From positions 836,590 through 900,589 of the forward strand of contig NZ_VTTM01000002.1 of NCBI RefSeq assembly GCF_008364795.1: DNA of 64,000 nucleotides, written 5' to 3'. Below are positions 28,501 to 36,281 of this stretch, piece after piece. Origin of the DNA: Azospirillum oryzae. Lineage in GTDB: Bacteria > Pseudomonadota > Alphaproteobacteria > Azospirillales > Azospirillaceae. The number at the start of each line of letters is the position of its first letter. The first letter of the stretch is position 1. A program made the position numbers and the translations under genes. Below the pieces are notes generated by a model, which had not been told where the DNA came from, did not search any database, and saw only the letters and a list, made by a program, of their open reading frames with translations.

Positions 28501-29503
28501 TGGGGGCGTGGATTGAAACACCGAACGCGGACAGGCGGCCTCGTGATCTGGACCGTCTCGCTCCCCTCAGGGGCGTGGATCGAAACCTCGACATCGGGAT
28601 CAATGGCACGGCAGAGCATGGTTTCGCCCTCCTCGGGGGCGTGGATTGAAACGGATTCGGCCAGACGGCAAAGGACGGATACTACATGGCTCGCCCCCTA
28701 TAGGGGCGTTGATCGAAGCAGCGGCCGGGTCACGTTGTGGACATAGGCATCGGGTCTCGTCCTCCACGGGGTGTGGATTGAAACGACGGTGAGACGCCGA
28801 CGACCCGCTCGAAGCGGGAGTCTCGTTCCATACGGCGGCGTGGATTGAAACTTCGCCACCTCGGCAAAAGCCGGGGCGGACTGCGTCTTCGCTACCACTG
28901 GGCACGGATTGAAACATGCCGGCCGACAAGATATTCGGCTATGCCGAGCGTCTTTCCTCCTTGGGGAACGCGGATTGAAACGCTGGCCTGGGCGGTGCCT
29001 GCCATGGTCTGGAAGAGACTTGCCCCCACGGGGGGCGTGGATTGAAACCTGAACACGTTCCAGTTCAACCCGATCCCGCAAGCGTTCGCCCCCACCAGGG
29101 GGTGTGGATTGAAACGACGGGTTCGCAGGGACCGGGACGACCGGCGTCGGTTCGCCCCCACGCGGGGGCATGGATTGAAACTCGTAGCGGCCCGGCTTGA
29201 CCCGCCCGACCTTGCGGTTCGCCCCCACGCGGGGCGTGGATTGAAACATGCCCCGCTGGTGGGCGATGTCCGAGCGTGTGATGTTCGCCCCCACGCGAGG
29301 GCGTGGATTGAAACAAGGTCATCCTGGGCGATGACCCCGGCGGCACAGGTTCGCCCCAACGCGGGGGCGTGGATTGAAACGGCAACTGGGTCGCGGGCGA
29401 CGAACGCCAGAAGGCCGTTCGCCTCCTCGCGGGGGCGTGGATTGAAATAGGTGGAAGTATGAACCCGTAGCGATTCTGCCCCTACGAGAGGTGCAAATTG
29501 CAG
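25577..29503 (+). CRISPR. Type I-C CRISPR array, 60 highly variable repeats
   Basis: I count 60 repeat units starting every 57-70 bases, mostly 64-68 (25,577; 25,644; 25,711 ... 29,421; 29,478), hence 59 spacers of about 36-40 nt. The 28-nt repeat has a 5' hairpin half of the GCCCCCAC(A/G)CGGGGGC type and a 3' end TGGATTGAAAC. Repeats 1, 2 and 5 are identical, but most others differ from one another, by hand count, in the hairpin half. Many pairs of changes keep the stem: GCCTCC/GGAGGC at 28,095, GCCTC/GAGGC at 27,239, GCCCCTATAGGGGC at 28,694. The last unit (29,478) is degenerate, as usual at the trailer end. Spacers 16-17 (26,602; 26,668) recur with substitutions as spacers 32-33 (27,661; 27,727), and spacer 15 (26,535) as spacer 47 (28,653). 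Confidence 0.97.
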
Positions 29504-29586
29504 GTTTCCAGGAAATCGTCCAGGACGGCACTGTGGGCGAGACCTCGCCGAAGCAATCAGGTGGGCGTCTCGCCCGATGGCCGAGT

Positions 29587-29844
29587 TCACAGGATCACAT
29601 CCCGAACCGTACTGGGATGCGACCGCCTCCTGGCGTTCAGGGCGTCGGCGAGTCCCTGGACGATGGTGACCCCCGTCCGGTCGATCTCGGCGGTGATCGG
29701 CATGACCCTGCCGGCATATTCGTCGGCTTGGGTCTGCCGACGTGAAGGAGCAGATCGGGTGACTTTGGCGAAGTATCGGCTCCCCAGCGGCTCGCTGCGA
29801 TCACGTGTTACCAGCAGATCGTGACGATTCCACTCCGAGATCAA
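29587..29844 (-). pseudogene. Remnant of a serine recombinase C-terminus
   Basis: An 85-residue frame whose end, IVQGLADALNARRRSHPSTV, resembles the C-terminal helix-turn-helix of resolvases (normally ..LNARGI.T..G..WH.STV). The Gly-rich turn is missing and no catalytic domain precedes it. It sits between the array and an intact resolvase, so it is probably a leftover of an earlier recombinase gene. Confidence 0.45.
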
Positions 29845-29911
29845 CCGCTCTTCCTTATCGGCCGGGGTAGCCCAAAGGTTGCGGCTGAAAACGTTACGAT
29901 CATCGTCATGG

Positions 29912-30616
29912 TCACGTCGCCGTCACTGCTTCTGTGGTGCTCAGCTTGGGGAAATTCTCCAAAAGGCGTGCCAGGAGGACGTGGACCTGACCGGCCGACC
30001 ACTCTCTGTCGCGGGCGGTGCGGATTCCCCGCCGGTTGAGTTCGCGGGCAATTCCCCGCCGGCTCGTGACGCCGTCGGCCTGAATGGCGGCGATCACATC
30101 CTGGAGATCCGCTGCCCGCTTGGCGGCTTGGACCGCGACGGTCGCCGCTCCACGCCGCCGTCCTTCATCCTGCCCCCTCAGGTTGGCCGGGTTGCCGAGC
30201 TTGGTGCCCCTCGCTTTGGCCGCCGCCAGGGCGAGGCGGGTGCGGTCGGAGATCGCCTTGCGTTCCGCCTCCGCAACCGCCGCAAGAATATGAGCCGTCA
30301 ACTCGTTGATGGCCGGATTGTCCACGCTGACGAACTGCACGCCATCCGACATCAACCGGGTGATGAAGGCGATGTTGCGGCTGAGCCGGTCGAGGCGGGC
30401 GATCAGCAGCTTTGCGTTATAGATCCGGCAGGCTCGCAACGCCTGCCCGAGGCCCTCGCGGTCGTCCCGCTTGCCGGTCTCGATGTCCTGGTACTCACCG
30501 ACAACGACATCACCATCCCGGAGAAACCGCTGAACGGCGGCTCGCTGGGCGTCCAGGCCGAGACCGCTGCGACCCTGGTCCCGCGTGCTCACGCGGAAAT
30601 ACGCGACATACCGCAT
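29912..30616 (-). CDS. Small serine recombinase (resolvase/invertase family)
   Basis: 234 residues from MRYVAYFRVSTRDQ; the frame is open 80 codons further upstream but that part is not protein-like. The catalytic Ser is in YFRVSTRDQGRSGLGL. LLIARLDRLSRN, FVSVDNPAINELTAHILAAV and ERKAISDRTRLALAAAKARG are standard resolvase motifs, and the C-terminal helix-turn-helix is SRRGIARELNRRGIRTARDR. It may resolve or invert DNA within the element; no target site was recognised. Confidence 0.9.
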   Translation of the reverse strand: MRYVAYFRVSTRDQGRSGLGLDAQRAAVQRFLRDGDVVVGEYQDIETGKRDDREGLGQALRACRIYNAKLLIARLDRLSRNIAFITRLMSDGVQFVSVDNPAINELTAHILAAVAEAERKAISDRTRLALAAAKARGTKLGNPANLRGQDEGRRRGAATVAVQAAKRAADLQDVIAAIQADGVTSRRGIARELNRRGIRTARDREWSAGQVHVLLARLLENFPKLSTTEAVTAT

Positions 30617-30929
30617 GTCACAACCCTTTGAACCGTCGTTCGCTGAAGTCGAACATCCCACGGTTCCGAGAACTGTCAACTCACGCCGGTGCGGATCGCG
30701 GGGTGACGGCGGTCGATGGCGTCGGGGCGGCAGTCGGTCAGGACCGCCTGACGGAGACGCCTGCACCGTATGGGAACCACGAATCCGTTCATTCGCCGAC
30801 CGGGGAGCCGCGACAAAGCCCTGCATACACGGCGGGAACTCGCGGATCGACGGCACGTGTATCGCGGTATTCTAAGGCCAGACCGGAACATACGGTTCGC
30901 AGTTGTCTGGGCGAACGATATGGTCGTGG
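30617..30929. other. 313-bp gap, nothing recognised
   Basis: It lies between the resolvase start and the small protein gene. It should contain the resolvase promoter (AAAGGG is the ribosome-binding site at the resolvase start). Open frames here are shadows with poor composition. Confidence 0.4.
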
Positions 30930-31118
30930 TCACCCGAGGTGCCGGAACGACCGGCCCCGTTCCAGTTCGGTCTCCGCGAGCGTCTTCCGCTCACCCGGCG
31001 GCTCGACCGACACCATCTGGACATGCCGCAGCCCATCGGGTGTCGTGGTCACGCCAACCACCTCCCAGACGGTCTTGCGTCCGGCATGCAGCACGAATCT
31101 CTGGCCAACCTCAACCAC
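30930..31118 (-). CDS. Small protein, unknown
   Basis: 62 residues from a GTG. It reads as a compact beta-rich domain (VEVGQRFVLHAGRKTVWEVV, then LRHVQMVSVEPPGERKTLAE). It follows the SEC-C gene after 30 bp in the same direction and probably belongs to the same operon. Confidence 0.45.
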   Translation of the reverse strand: MVEVGQRFVLHAGRKTVWEVVGVTTTPDGLRHVQMVSVEPPGERKTLAETELERGRSFRHLG

Positions 31119-31148
31119 CGTATTTTCCCTCTGTCCAGCCGAGGTCGG

Positions 31149-31544
31149 TCAGTTGCCGCCGCAGCAGCACTTCTTGACCTTCTTGCCGGTGCCGAGCGGG
31201 CACGGGTCATTGCGGCCGAGCTTCGTCTTGAACAGGGCATTCAGCGGCTCCGCGTCCAGCACGGTGGCCGCCATCGAGATGGCGTTCGGGTCGTCATCGA
31301 CGAACGCCGTGAAGTGCTTGGCGATCAGGCCCACGCCGGCATCGCCGCCCAGTCGGGATGCCAGACCAAAGGCCATCAGACGCTGGAAGCCTTCGAGCGT
31401 GTCGAAGCCGGCGTCTAACGCCGCGATGGCTTGGTCGCCGTAGCATTCCAGGGCGGCCTCCGCGGCCTCCTGGGCCGGCTCGAACTCACAGTCCAGACCG
31501 GCGACCAGCACCGGCAGGAACTCATCGTAGCCGAGCAGGCCCAT
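31149..31544 (-). CDS. SEC-C motif protein
   Basis: 131 residues. The C-terminus GRNDPCPLGTGKKVKKCCCG is a classic SEC-C zinc-binding motif, found at the end of SecA and of many small proteins. The N-terminal part is helical, HEAT-like (FEPAQEAAEAALECYGDQAI). It lies 47 bp after a large unknown gene with which it likely acts. Function unknown; SEC-C proteins are often carried with defence or stress genes. Confidence 0.75.
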   Translation of the reverse strand: MGLLGYDEFLPVLVAGLDCEFEPAQEAAEAALECYGDQAIAALDAGFDTLEGFQRLMAFGLASRLGGDAGVGLIAKHFTAFVDDDPNAISMAATVLDAEPLNALFKTKLGRNDPCPLGTGKKVKKCCCGGN

Positions 31545-31591
31545 CAGGGTAGCGGCATGGTGGCCGGCGTAGGTGTTGTCACCAGCCTGGG

Positions 31592-32554
31592 CTATGGCTC
31601 AGCTTCGGCCACCATGACCTCTCGGGGGACCTCCTGGAGCCGTGGCAGGGCTGCCTCCAGGCCGGGCGGCAGGTCGATGTCGGCCGTGACCACCATCCAG
31701 ATCGTCTCCTGGTCGGCCGGCGACAAATCGAGTCGGGGCTGCCGTAGCGTCGTCAAAAGGCCCCCGAGGAAGACCTCCGGCCAGACCCGCTTGGCCGGGC
31801 GGCCCTCGGGGCGGGGCAGGCCGCCCTGGACCAGGGCGAGGAAATCGTCCCAGCGATCCGGGGCTTCGTCGCCCGGTGGGTGCTCCAGATGCTGCTGGAG
31901 CAGCCGCGTCGCCGATCTGGCATCGTCGAGCCGCAGCCCCCGCAGGGCGTCGTCGATCTCGACCGGTGGAATGGCCGGGCGGAAGACCGGGCTAGCCCGC
32001 GGGGCAACCGCCTGTTGGGTGTAGTCCAGGGCATAGTCGCGGACGAAGCCGACCCGGCTGGCGTCGCCGAACAGCCATTCGCCCAATCGGACCAGGGCTT
32101 CATGAAACGTCCGCTCTTCGGCGGCGGTCCGGTCGAGCCATTGGCGGACGATCTCCAGCCGGTCGGGGTGGCGGGTCGCCAGGGCGGCGTCGGCCAAAGC
32201 GGCGGTCTGCCAGTCGGCGAGCCGCTGGCTGTCCTCGACGACGCGGACGACGGCGGTCAGGACGGCGTGGGCCTGATCGCGGCCGAGGTGCCGAACGGCG
32301 TCGAGGACGCCAAGGAGTTTGTCGGCGTCGGGCTCGATGGCATCCACAAGACTGGCGGCGAAGCCCTCGAACAGGACCGCCGCGGTGTCGGGGCGGTACT
32401 GGGCGATCAGCGGGGCGGCAAACCGGGCGGGCTCGCCCGCCCAGCGGGGCCACCGCTCGGCCAGGGCATCCGCGTGGGCCGCCCACCTCTCGGCCGGCAG
32501 GTGGCGGAGCAGAGACGCCAACTCATTCTGGCCAATCCAGTCGAGGAGATCCAC
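31592..32554 (-). CDS. Large helical protein, unknown
   Basis: 320 residues from a GTG (MDLLDWIGQNELASLLRHLP). It is Leu/Ala/Arg-rich and predicted helical throughout, with no recognised motif. In the same frame upstream there is a TGA at about 32,596-32,598, and before it another open stretch beginning MPRHDDPLLRRGALDVAIDT. An intact ancestor may have been longer and suffered a stop mutation, or the two are separate. It is the first gene of a run with the SEC-C and small genes. Confidence 0.55.
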   Translation of the reverse strand: MDLLDWIGQNELASLLRHLPAERWAAHADALAERWPRWAGEPARFAAPLIAQYRPDTAAVLFEGFAASLVDAIEPDADKLLGVLDAVRHLGRDQAHAVLTAVVRVVEDSQRLADWQTAALADAALATRHPDRLEIVRQWLDRTAAEERTFHEALVRLGEWLFGDASRVGFVRDYALDYTQQAVAPRASPVFRPAIPPVEIDDALRGLRLDDARSATRLLQQHLEHPPGDEAPDRWDDFLALVQGGLPRPEGRPAKRVWPEVFLGGLLTTLRQPRLDLSPADQETIWMVVTADIDLPPGLEAALPRLQEVPREVMVAEAEP

Positions 32555-33423
32555 CAGGGCGACCGCCGGCAGGACCGTGTCGAGGATCGCCGTCCGTCAC
32601 GATGGTGACACGAAGACGGTGTCGATGGCGACATCGAGAGCCCCGCGGCGGAGCAGGGGATCGTCGTGCCGCGGCATGGTGGACCTGGGCTTGAGAGGAG
32701 CCTTCGGTAACGAGGGCACGGCAGAGGTTCAACTACACCGAAGAGCGGCTTGCCCGAATGCATCCGCAAGGTTCACCGGGGCCTAACCCGCCGGCTCTAT
32801 GGGTCTGGCCGTAATCGCAAAAGACCATCGCCGTCACCTTGTCGGTTCGCCCCGAGCATGATGTCCTCCGGCTGAATGAGCAAGGAAACCAGAACATGGG
32901 TCGGGAGGACATCTGGGCCGATGTTCTACCGCCCCCTTCGGCTCTACGGCGTCAGGGAGGTCGGGGCATCGGGTGGTGCTCCATCCGACGCAGGTCGTCG
33001 CCATCAACGGCCATGACCAGAACGACGTACCGGTAGCGGCCGGCACTTGCGTCCTGCGGCGGAGCTTCTCGGATATTGAGCGGGTGCCGACGGTCGGGGG
33101 ACCCGATGTAGACGGCATTGTCGCGATGCGGACCGGTGAGGATTCCTCAGGTCGGCGACATCCCGGTCATTTTGGATTCGGCCGCGGGCTGACGCTGGGC
33201 GGGCGGTGACTATGTTGCGGCGGCCCGGTCCGGGGCGGCTGCCGTGATCGCCGCTGCCAAGAACATGGCCGGTCATGAGGATCAGGCTCTCAATCTCATC
33301 CGGCAGGTTCGCCCCAAAGTCTGTCTGAACCGTTTGATCGTCGGACTGGCGGACGATCCTCTTGAAGCCAGCGGGACGCTGCTCCGCGGCATGGTGGGCA
33401 TGAAAATAAAGGGTGATCCGAAA
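32555..33423. other. 869-bp region without a supported gene
   Basis: Mostly decayed-looking sequence. On the minus strand a frame around 32,940-33,135 reads protein-like (DNAVYIGSPDRRHPLNIREA, then YRYVVLVMAVDGDDLRRMEH) but has no good start and stops early. It may be a gene fragment. Nothing else recognised. Confidence 0.4.
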
Positions 33424-33792
33424 TCAGCGGTCGTCGGCATAGCGTTTGTTGTATTCGAATTGCAAATTCAGCGGGCCACAATGCAGTCCCCAGTCGTGCG
33501 GGTCGGCCATGCCGGCACCAACAAGCCAAGTATTCCAATCGATTGCGAGACGGATTTCGAGTTTTCCGAACACCCACCGCTGAAGAGGTACTGTCCAGTT
33601 CGGGATCTCTTCCAAGGTTACCGGCCACGGCTCGTTCCGGCTGATGGATGCGTGCAACGGGCCGGCCTCAACCCAAAAGGCTGCTGGCCGTAGGTCCCAG
33701 CAGAATCCGATAGCCCATGCCCCGAGATCGGCATCAACGGAGACGATCCAGGACCCGATGGGATACTCGAACAGACTCCACGAACGCTTCAT
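33424..33792 (-). CDS. Unknown protein, 122 residues
   Basis: Start chosen at MKRSWSLFEYPIGSW; the open frame extends 19 codons upstream. It is Trp-rich (GAWAIGFCWDLRPAAFW, NWTVPLQRWVFGK, DPHDWGLHCGPLNLQFEY), suggesting a compact beta-sheet domain. No family recognised. Likely an accessory gene of the island. Confidence 0.5.
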   Translation of the reverse strand: MKRSWSLFEYPIGSWIVSVDADLGAWAIGFCWDLRPAAFWVEAGPLHASISRNEPWPVTLEEIPNWTVPLQRWVFGKLEIRLAIDWNTWLVGAGMADPHDWGLHCGPLNLQFEYNKRYADDR

Positions 33793-33870
33793 TCCGATCC
33801 CGCCGGACCGCCCCTGTGGGGTAGAGGAACTGTTCAGGCCGGGTGCCACAGGCCCCTTTCCCGGAGGCCA

Positions 33871-34293
33871 TCACGATTCGCTGCGGAGGCGACGAGCGAG
33901 CAAGGTAACCACCAGTTTCTCGGCGTATTCCAACTGCGAATCCAGATGGAAGCTCCGCGGACGCCCAGCAGCGGAGTCCCAGACGACTGGTTCAGGCCAG
34001 CCGCCATCCGGAATGATCAGGAAGATCAGGTACGTCAAGAATCTCTGGACCTCCAGAGAATCGGCGTGGGTGAACATCTCCCTGAAGGCCACCGCTTTGT
34101 CCGCCACGCTGGCGTCCTCGGCGAGTTCCATCATCGCCGTCAGACGGGCGATGATGCCACTGCGGTAGCGAATCTCCTGATCGGCGTTCCACCTAACGGG
34201 TTGGCGAATGGCCAAATCGATCAGTTTCCGGATCGCCGCCGGTCTCGACGCGTACCGGTCGATGAGCCAATCCAAGGGGCCGGATGAGGTCAT
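33871..34293 (-). CDS. Unknown protein, 140 residues
   Basis: Start at MTSSGPLDWLIDRYASRPAA, with GGAG eleven bases upstream. It is helical and charged (IIARLTAMMELAEDASVADK) and has no signal peptide. It lies between the integrase gene and the Trp-rich protein, all on the minus strand, so it may be co-expressed with the integrase. Confidence 0.5.
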   Translation of the reverse strand: MTSSGPLDWLIDRYASRPAAIRKLIDLAIRQPVRWNADQEIRYRSGIIARLTAMMELAEDASVADKAVAFREMFTHADSLEVQRFLTYLIFLIIPDGGWPEPVVWDSAAGRPRSFHLDSQLEYAEKLVVTLLARRLRSES

Positions 34294-34380
34294 GGTGGTT
34301 TTCTCCAACCTTCTTGCCTCTCCGGGGTACACCCGATTCGAAAGCTGTCAAGCTGGCCCCCGGAAAACGCCCCCGCAACC

Positions 34381-36219
34381 TTAGCCTGGAGCCTCCAACA
34401 CCAGACTGGCCGATGCGGGCAACGGGTCCATGTCCCCCCACCGAGCCTTGAACCGCTCCATGCCGGTTTCTCGTTCGGCTTCAGGAATAGTCGGTTCCAT
34501 CCGGGCCTTGAGGGCCGAGACGGCCTTCAGGGTCGCGTCCACGGCTCGCAACCGCTCCTGTAGTTCTTCAGGTGTGCCGGTCCCAATATCTCCGACCGGG
34601 ACCGCATGCTGGTCTGTGCTGGGTCCGAATTCGAGCCCGGTGCGGATCAACAGCTTGCCGGCTTTGTTGAACATGTACAGGGCCATGAAAGGCGTTGCCA
34701 TGCCGGAATTGCCGACCGCGACGGTTGCGATCCCGTTCCAAAACACGATTCCGACGGTGAATTCGCGGATCATCGCGGAAAGCTGAGCCCGGATCCTGTA
34801 CAGGTCTTCGCCCGTCGCCGTCTCCATGCGGCCTCGGACCTCCAAAAGTTGGCGAATGGTATCGCTCTGGCCGGAATGGGCCAAGGTGGCCTCCTTGACC
34901 CGGAGTTTGTCCTGTTCAGCCGCATTCAGGTCCAGTGCCGTTTCGAGTTCGGCCACGCGGGTCCTGATCCTGTCGCTCAGCCCGTTCGTCTCGGCGAGTT
35001 CCAATATGGTAGCGTACCGCTTGTTCAGGTCGGTTTGCTCCAGGGCAAGTTCCGCGATTCGCTCCCGGACATGTTGGAGGTCCGAGGCAGCCGCCGCGTT
35101 GAGGCGGCTGAAGTCGAAGTGGTGGCAGTTGTCCAGGAAGGCCCGCTCGAAGTGTACGTACCTGTAGGTGACCCGCTCCTGGCACCCCGAGCCCCGCTTG
35201 ACCGAGGCACACATGAAGTATCGGCCACCCTTCTCCAAGTTGTTCCCCTTGTTGAAGTACTCCATCTTGCCGCCGCAAGCTCCGCAGTAGCAGAGCCCCC
35301 GAAAGATGTTGGAGAAGGTCCAGCCGGTCCTGCCTCCGTACCCGAGCGACCGACTTTGCCTCGCGGCGTGAGCCCGGTTGTACAGGTCAACGGGGATCAC
35401 GGGAGGAAAATAGCCTTCGATTATGTCTCCGACGGGCCGCCGAAGCTTCCGGCCATTCTCATAGTATGTCTCCGATGGCTGGAACCGGCCAATCACGGCC
35501 GGAGTGTCGAGGATGTGGGAGATCCCCGACTTACCCCACTCACCCCCGCCGGGGGCCGGGATGCCCCGCCCGTTCAGGAGCTTGACCAGCTTCTCCCGAC
35601 CGATCCCGGCCACCGATAATTCGAAAATCTCCCTCACGACCTCGGCTCGCTCCGGGATGATTTCGAACTGGCCATCCACGATCCGGATCCACATCGGGAG
35701 ACGGCGGGTCAGGGGCTTTTTGTCTTCACGGGCTTGTCGCCGCTTGTTCTCCCAGGCGGGTTTCAGGAGGTCTGATTTCCGCCGCGATTCCGCGTGTGCT
35801 CGCGACAATTCCAAGATCGACAACATAAGGTCGAATGTCACGTTGGCCGAGTCGGCCCGGAACTCCCGCGGGGGTTCGGAGTCCAGGGTGACCAGCACCA
35901 ACCCCGCGTTGATGATTCCCAGGAAGGTCTGGAGGGCCACGGGCACGGTCTCGCGGGATAGCCGGTCCAGGGACTCCACGATCAGGACGGAGCCCGTTGG
36001 CACCTTGCCAGCCCGGACCCGCTCCAGGAACTCCCCAAAGGCCCCCGATTCGATGTGAGTTCCCCGGTACGCCGACTTTCCCAGGTCGCGGAAAGTCTCG
36101 TCGAGAGTCCAGCCGCGGGCCTCGGCCAGTCGGCGGGACCGCTCCAGTTGTCGCCGCAGGGAGTCGCCCTTCAATTGCTCGGGCGTGGACATCCTGATGT
36201 AGGAAAACGCAAGCGTCAT
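34381..36219 (-). CDS. int: Large serine recombinase, island integrase
   Basis: 612 residues from MTLAFSYIRMSTPEQ, where Ser11 is the catalytic nucleophile. Further resolvase-domain motifs are VLIVESLDRLSRE and AESRRKSDLLKPAWENKRRQ. A recombinase domain and a zinc ribbon follow (LCYCGACGGKM ... YFMCASVKRGSGC), then a coiled-coil-like region (RERIAELALEQTDLNKRYAT). The gene starts 46 bp inside the right att repeat, the usual place for such integrases. It should integrate the element into arfB; excision would normally need a directionality factor, which I could not identify. Confidence 0.95.
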   Translation of the reverse strand: MTLAFSYIRMSTPEQLKGDSLRRQLERSRRLAEARGWTLDETFRDLGKSAYRGTHIESGAFGEFLERVRAGKVPTGSVLIVESLDRLSRETVPVALQTFLGIINAGLVLVTLDSEPPREFRADSANVTFDLMLSILELSRAHAESRRKSDLLKPAWENKRRQAREDKKPLTRRLPMWIRIVDGQFEIIPERAEVVREIFELSVAGIGREKLVKLLNGRGIPAPGGGEWGKSGISHILDTPAVIGRFQPSETYYENGRKLRRPVGDIIEGYFPPVIPVDLYNRAHAARQSRSLGYGGRTGWTFSNIFRGLCYCGACGGKMEYFNKGNNLEKGGRYFMCASVKRGSGCQERVTYRYVHFERAFLDNCHHFDFSRLNAAAASDLQHVRERIAELALEQTDLNKRYATILELAETNGLSDRIRTRVAELETALDLNAAEQDKLRVKEATLAHSGQSDTIRQLLEVRGRMETATGEDLYRIRAQLSAMIREFTVGIVFWNGIATVAVGNSGMATPFMALYMFNKAGKLLIRTGLEFGPSTDQHAVPVGDIGTGTPEELQERLRAVDATLKAVSALKARMEPTIPEAERETGMERFKARWGDMDPLPASASLVLEAPG

Positions 36220-36255
36220 GGCCGCTACCACTGTTCAGGTCACGCTTGAACAGTG

Positions 36256-36281
36256 GGGTGGAATAGGCCAGCACGTCAACA
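36256..36281 (+). repeat. attR core and right attP arm
   Basis: The 16-bp core GGCCAGCACGTCAACA is at 36,266-36,281. GGGTGGAATAGGCC (36,256-36,269), overlapping its start, is the inverted counterpart of GGCCGATATCACCC inside the left end. In a circular element the two arms would flank an 18-bp centre. Confidence 0.9.

Larger units (their letters stand above)
9592..36281. mobile_element. 26.7-kb island integrated in arfB, serine-integrase type
   Basis: The boundaries are set by the broken host gene: arfB is open on the left up to 9607 and resumes on the right at 36,266. Both junctions share 16 identical bases. The large serine recombinase gene lies at the right end, facing inward, with its start 46 bp from the repeat. 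Contents in order: replacement arfB, HsdR-N-like protein, small ORFs, VapE-like helicase with downstream repeats, small regulators, GIY-YIG protein, type I-C cas3/5/8/7, CRISPR array, resolvase, SEC-C cluster, integrase. The island contains more frameshifted and unrecognised genes than the flanks. No capsid, terminase or conjugation gene was recognised. Confidence 0.95.

Noticed and set aside
25577..29460. Many short ORFs inside the CRISPR array with recurring FNPRP or VSIHAP motifs
   Set aside because: The recurring peptides are translations of the repeats, not proteins.
25577..29503. The idea that the variable repeats are random sequencing error
   Set aside because: The neighbouring cas genes are intact over 6 kb, the handle is conserved while only the hairpin varies, and many changes are paired; random error would not produce that pattern.
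29912..30856. A resolvase starting 80 codons upstream of MRYVAYF
   Set aside because: The extra N-terminus is not protein-like, and the catalytic domain begins normally at 30,616 with its own ribosome-binding site.
32834..33276. Two overlapping minus-strand ORFs in the empty region before the SEC-C operon
   Set aside because: Composition is that of shadow frames; a more protein-like frame between them lacks a start and stops early, so no gene is claimed.
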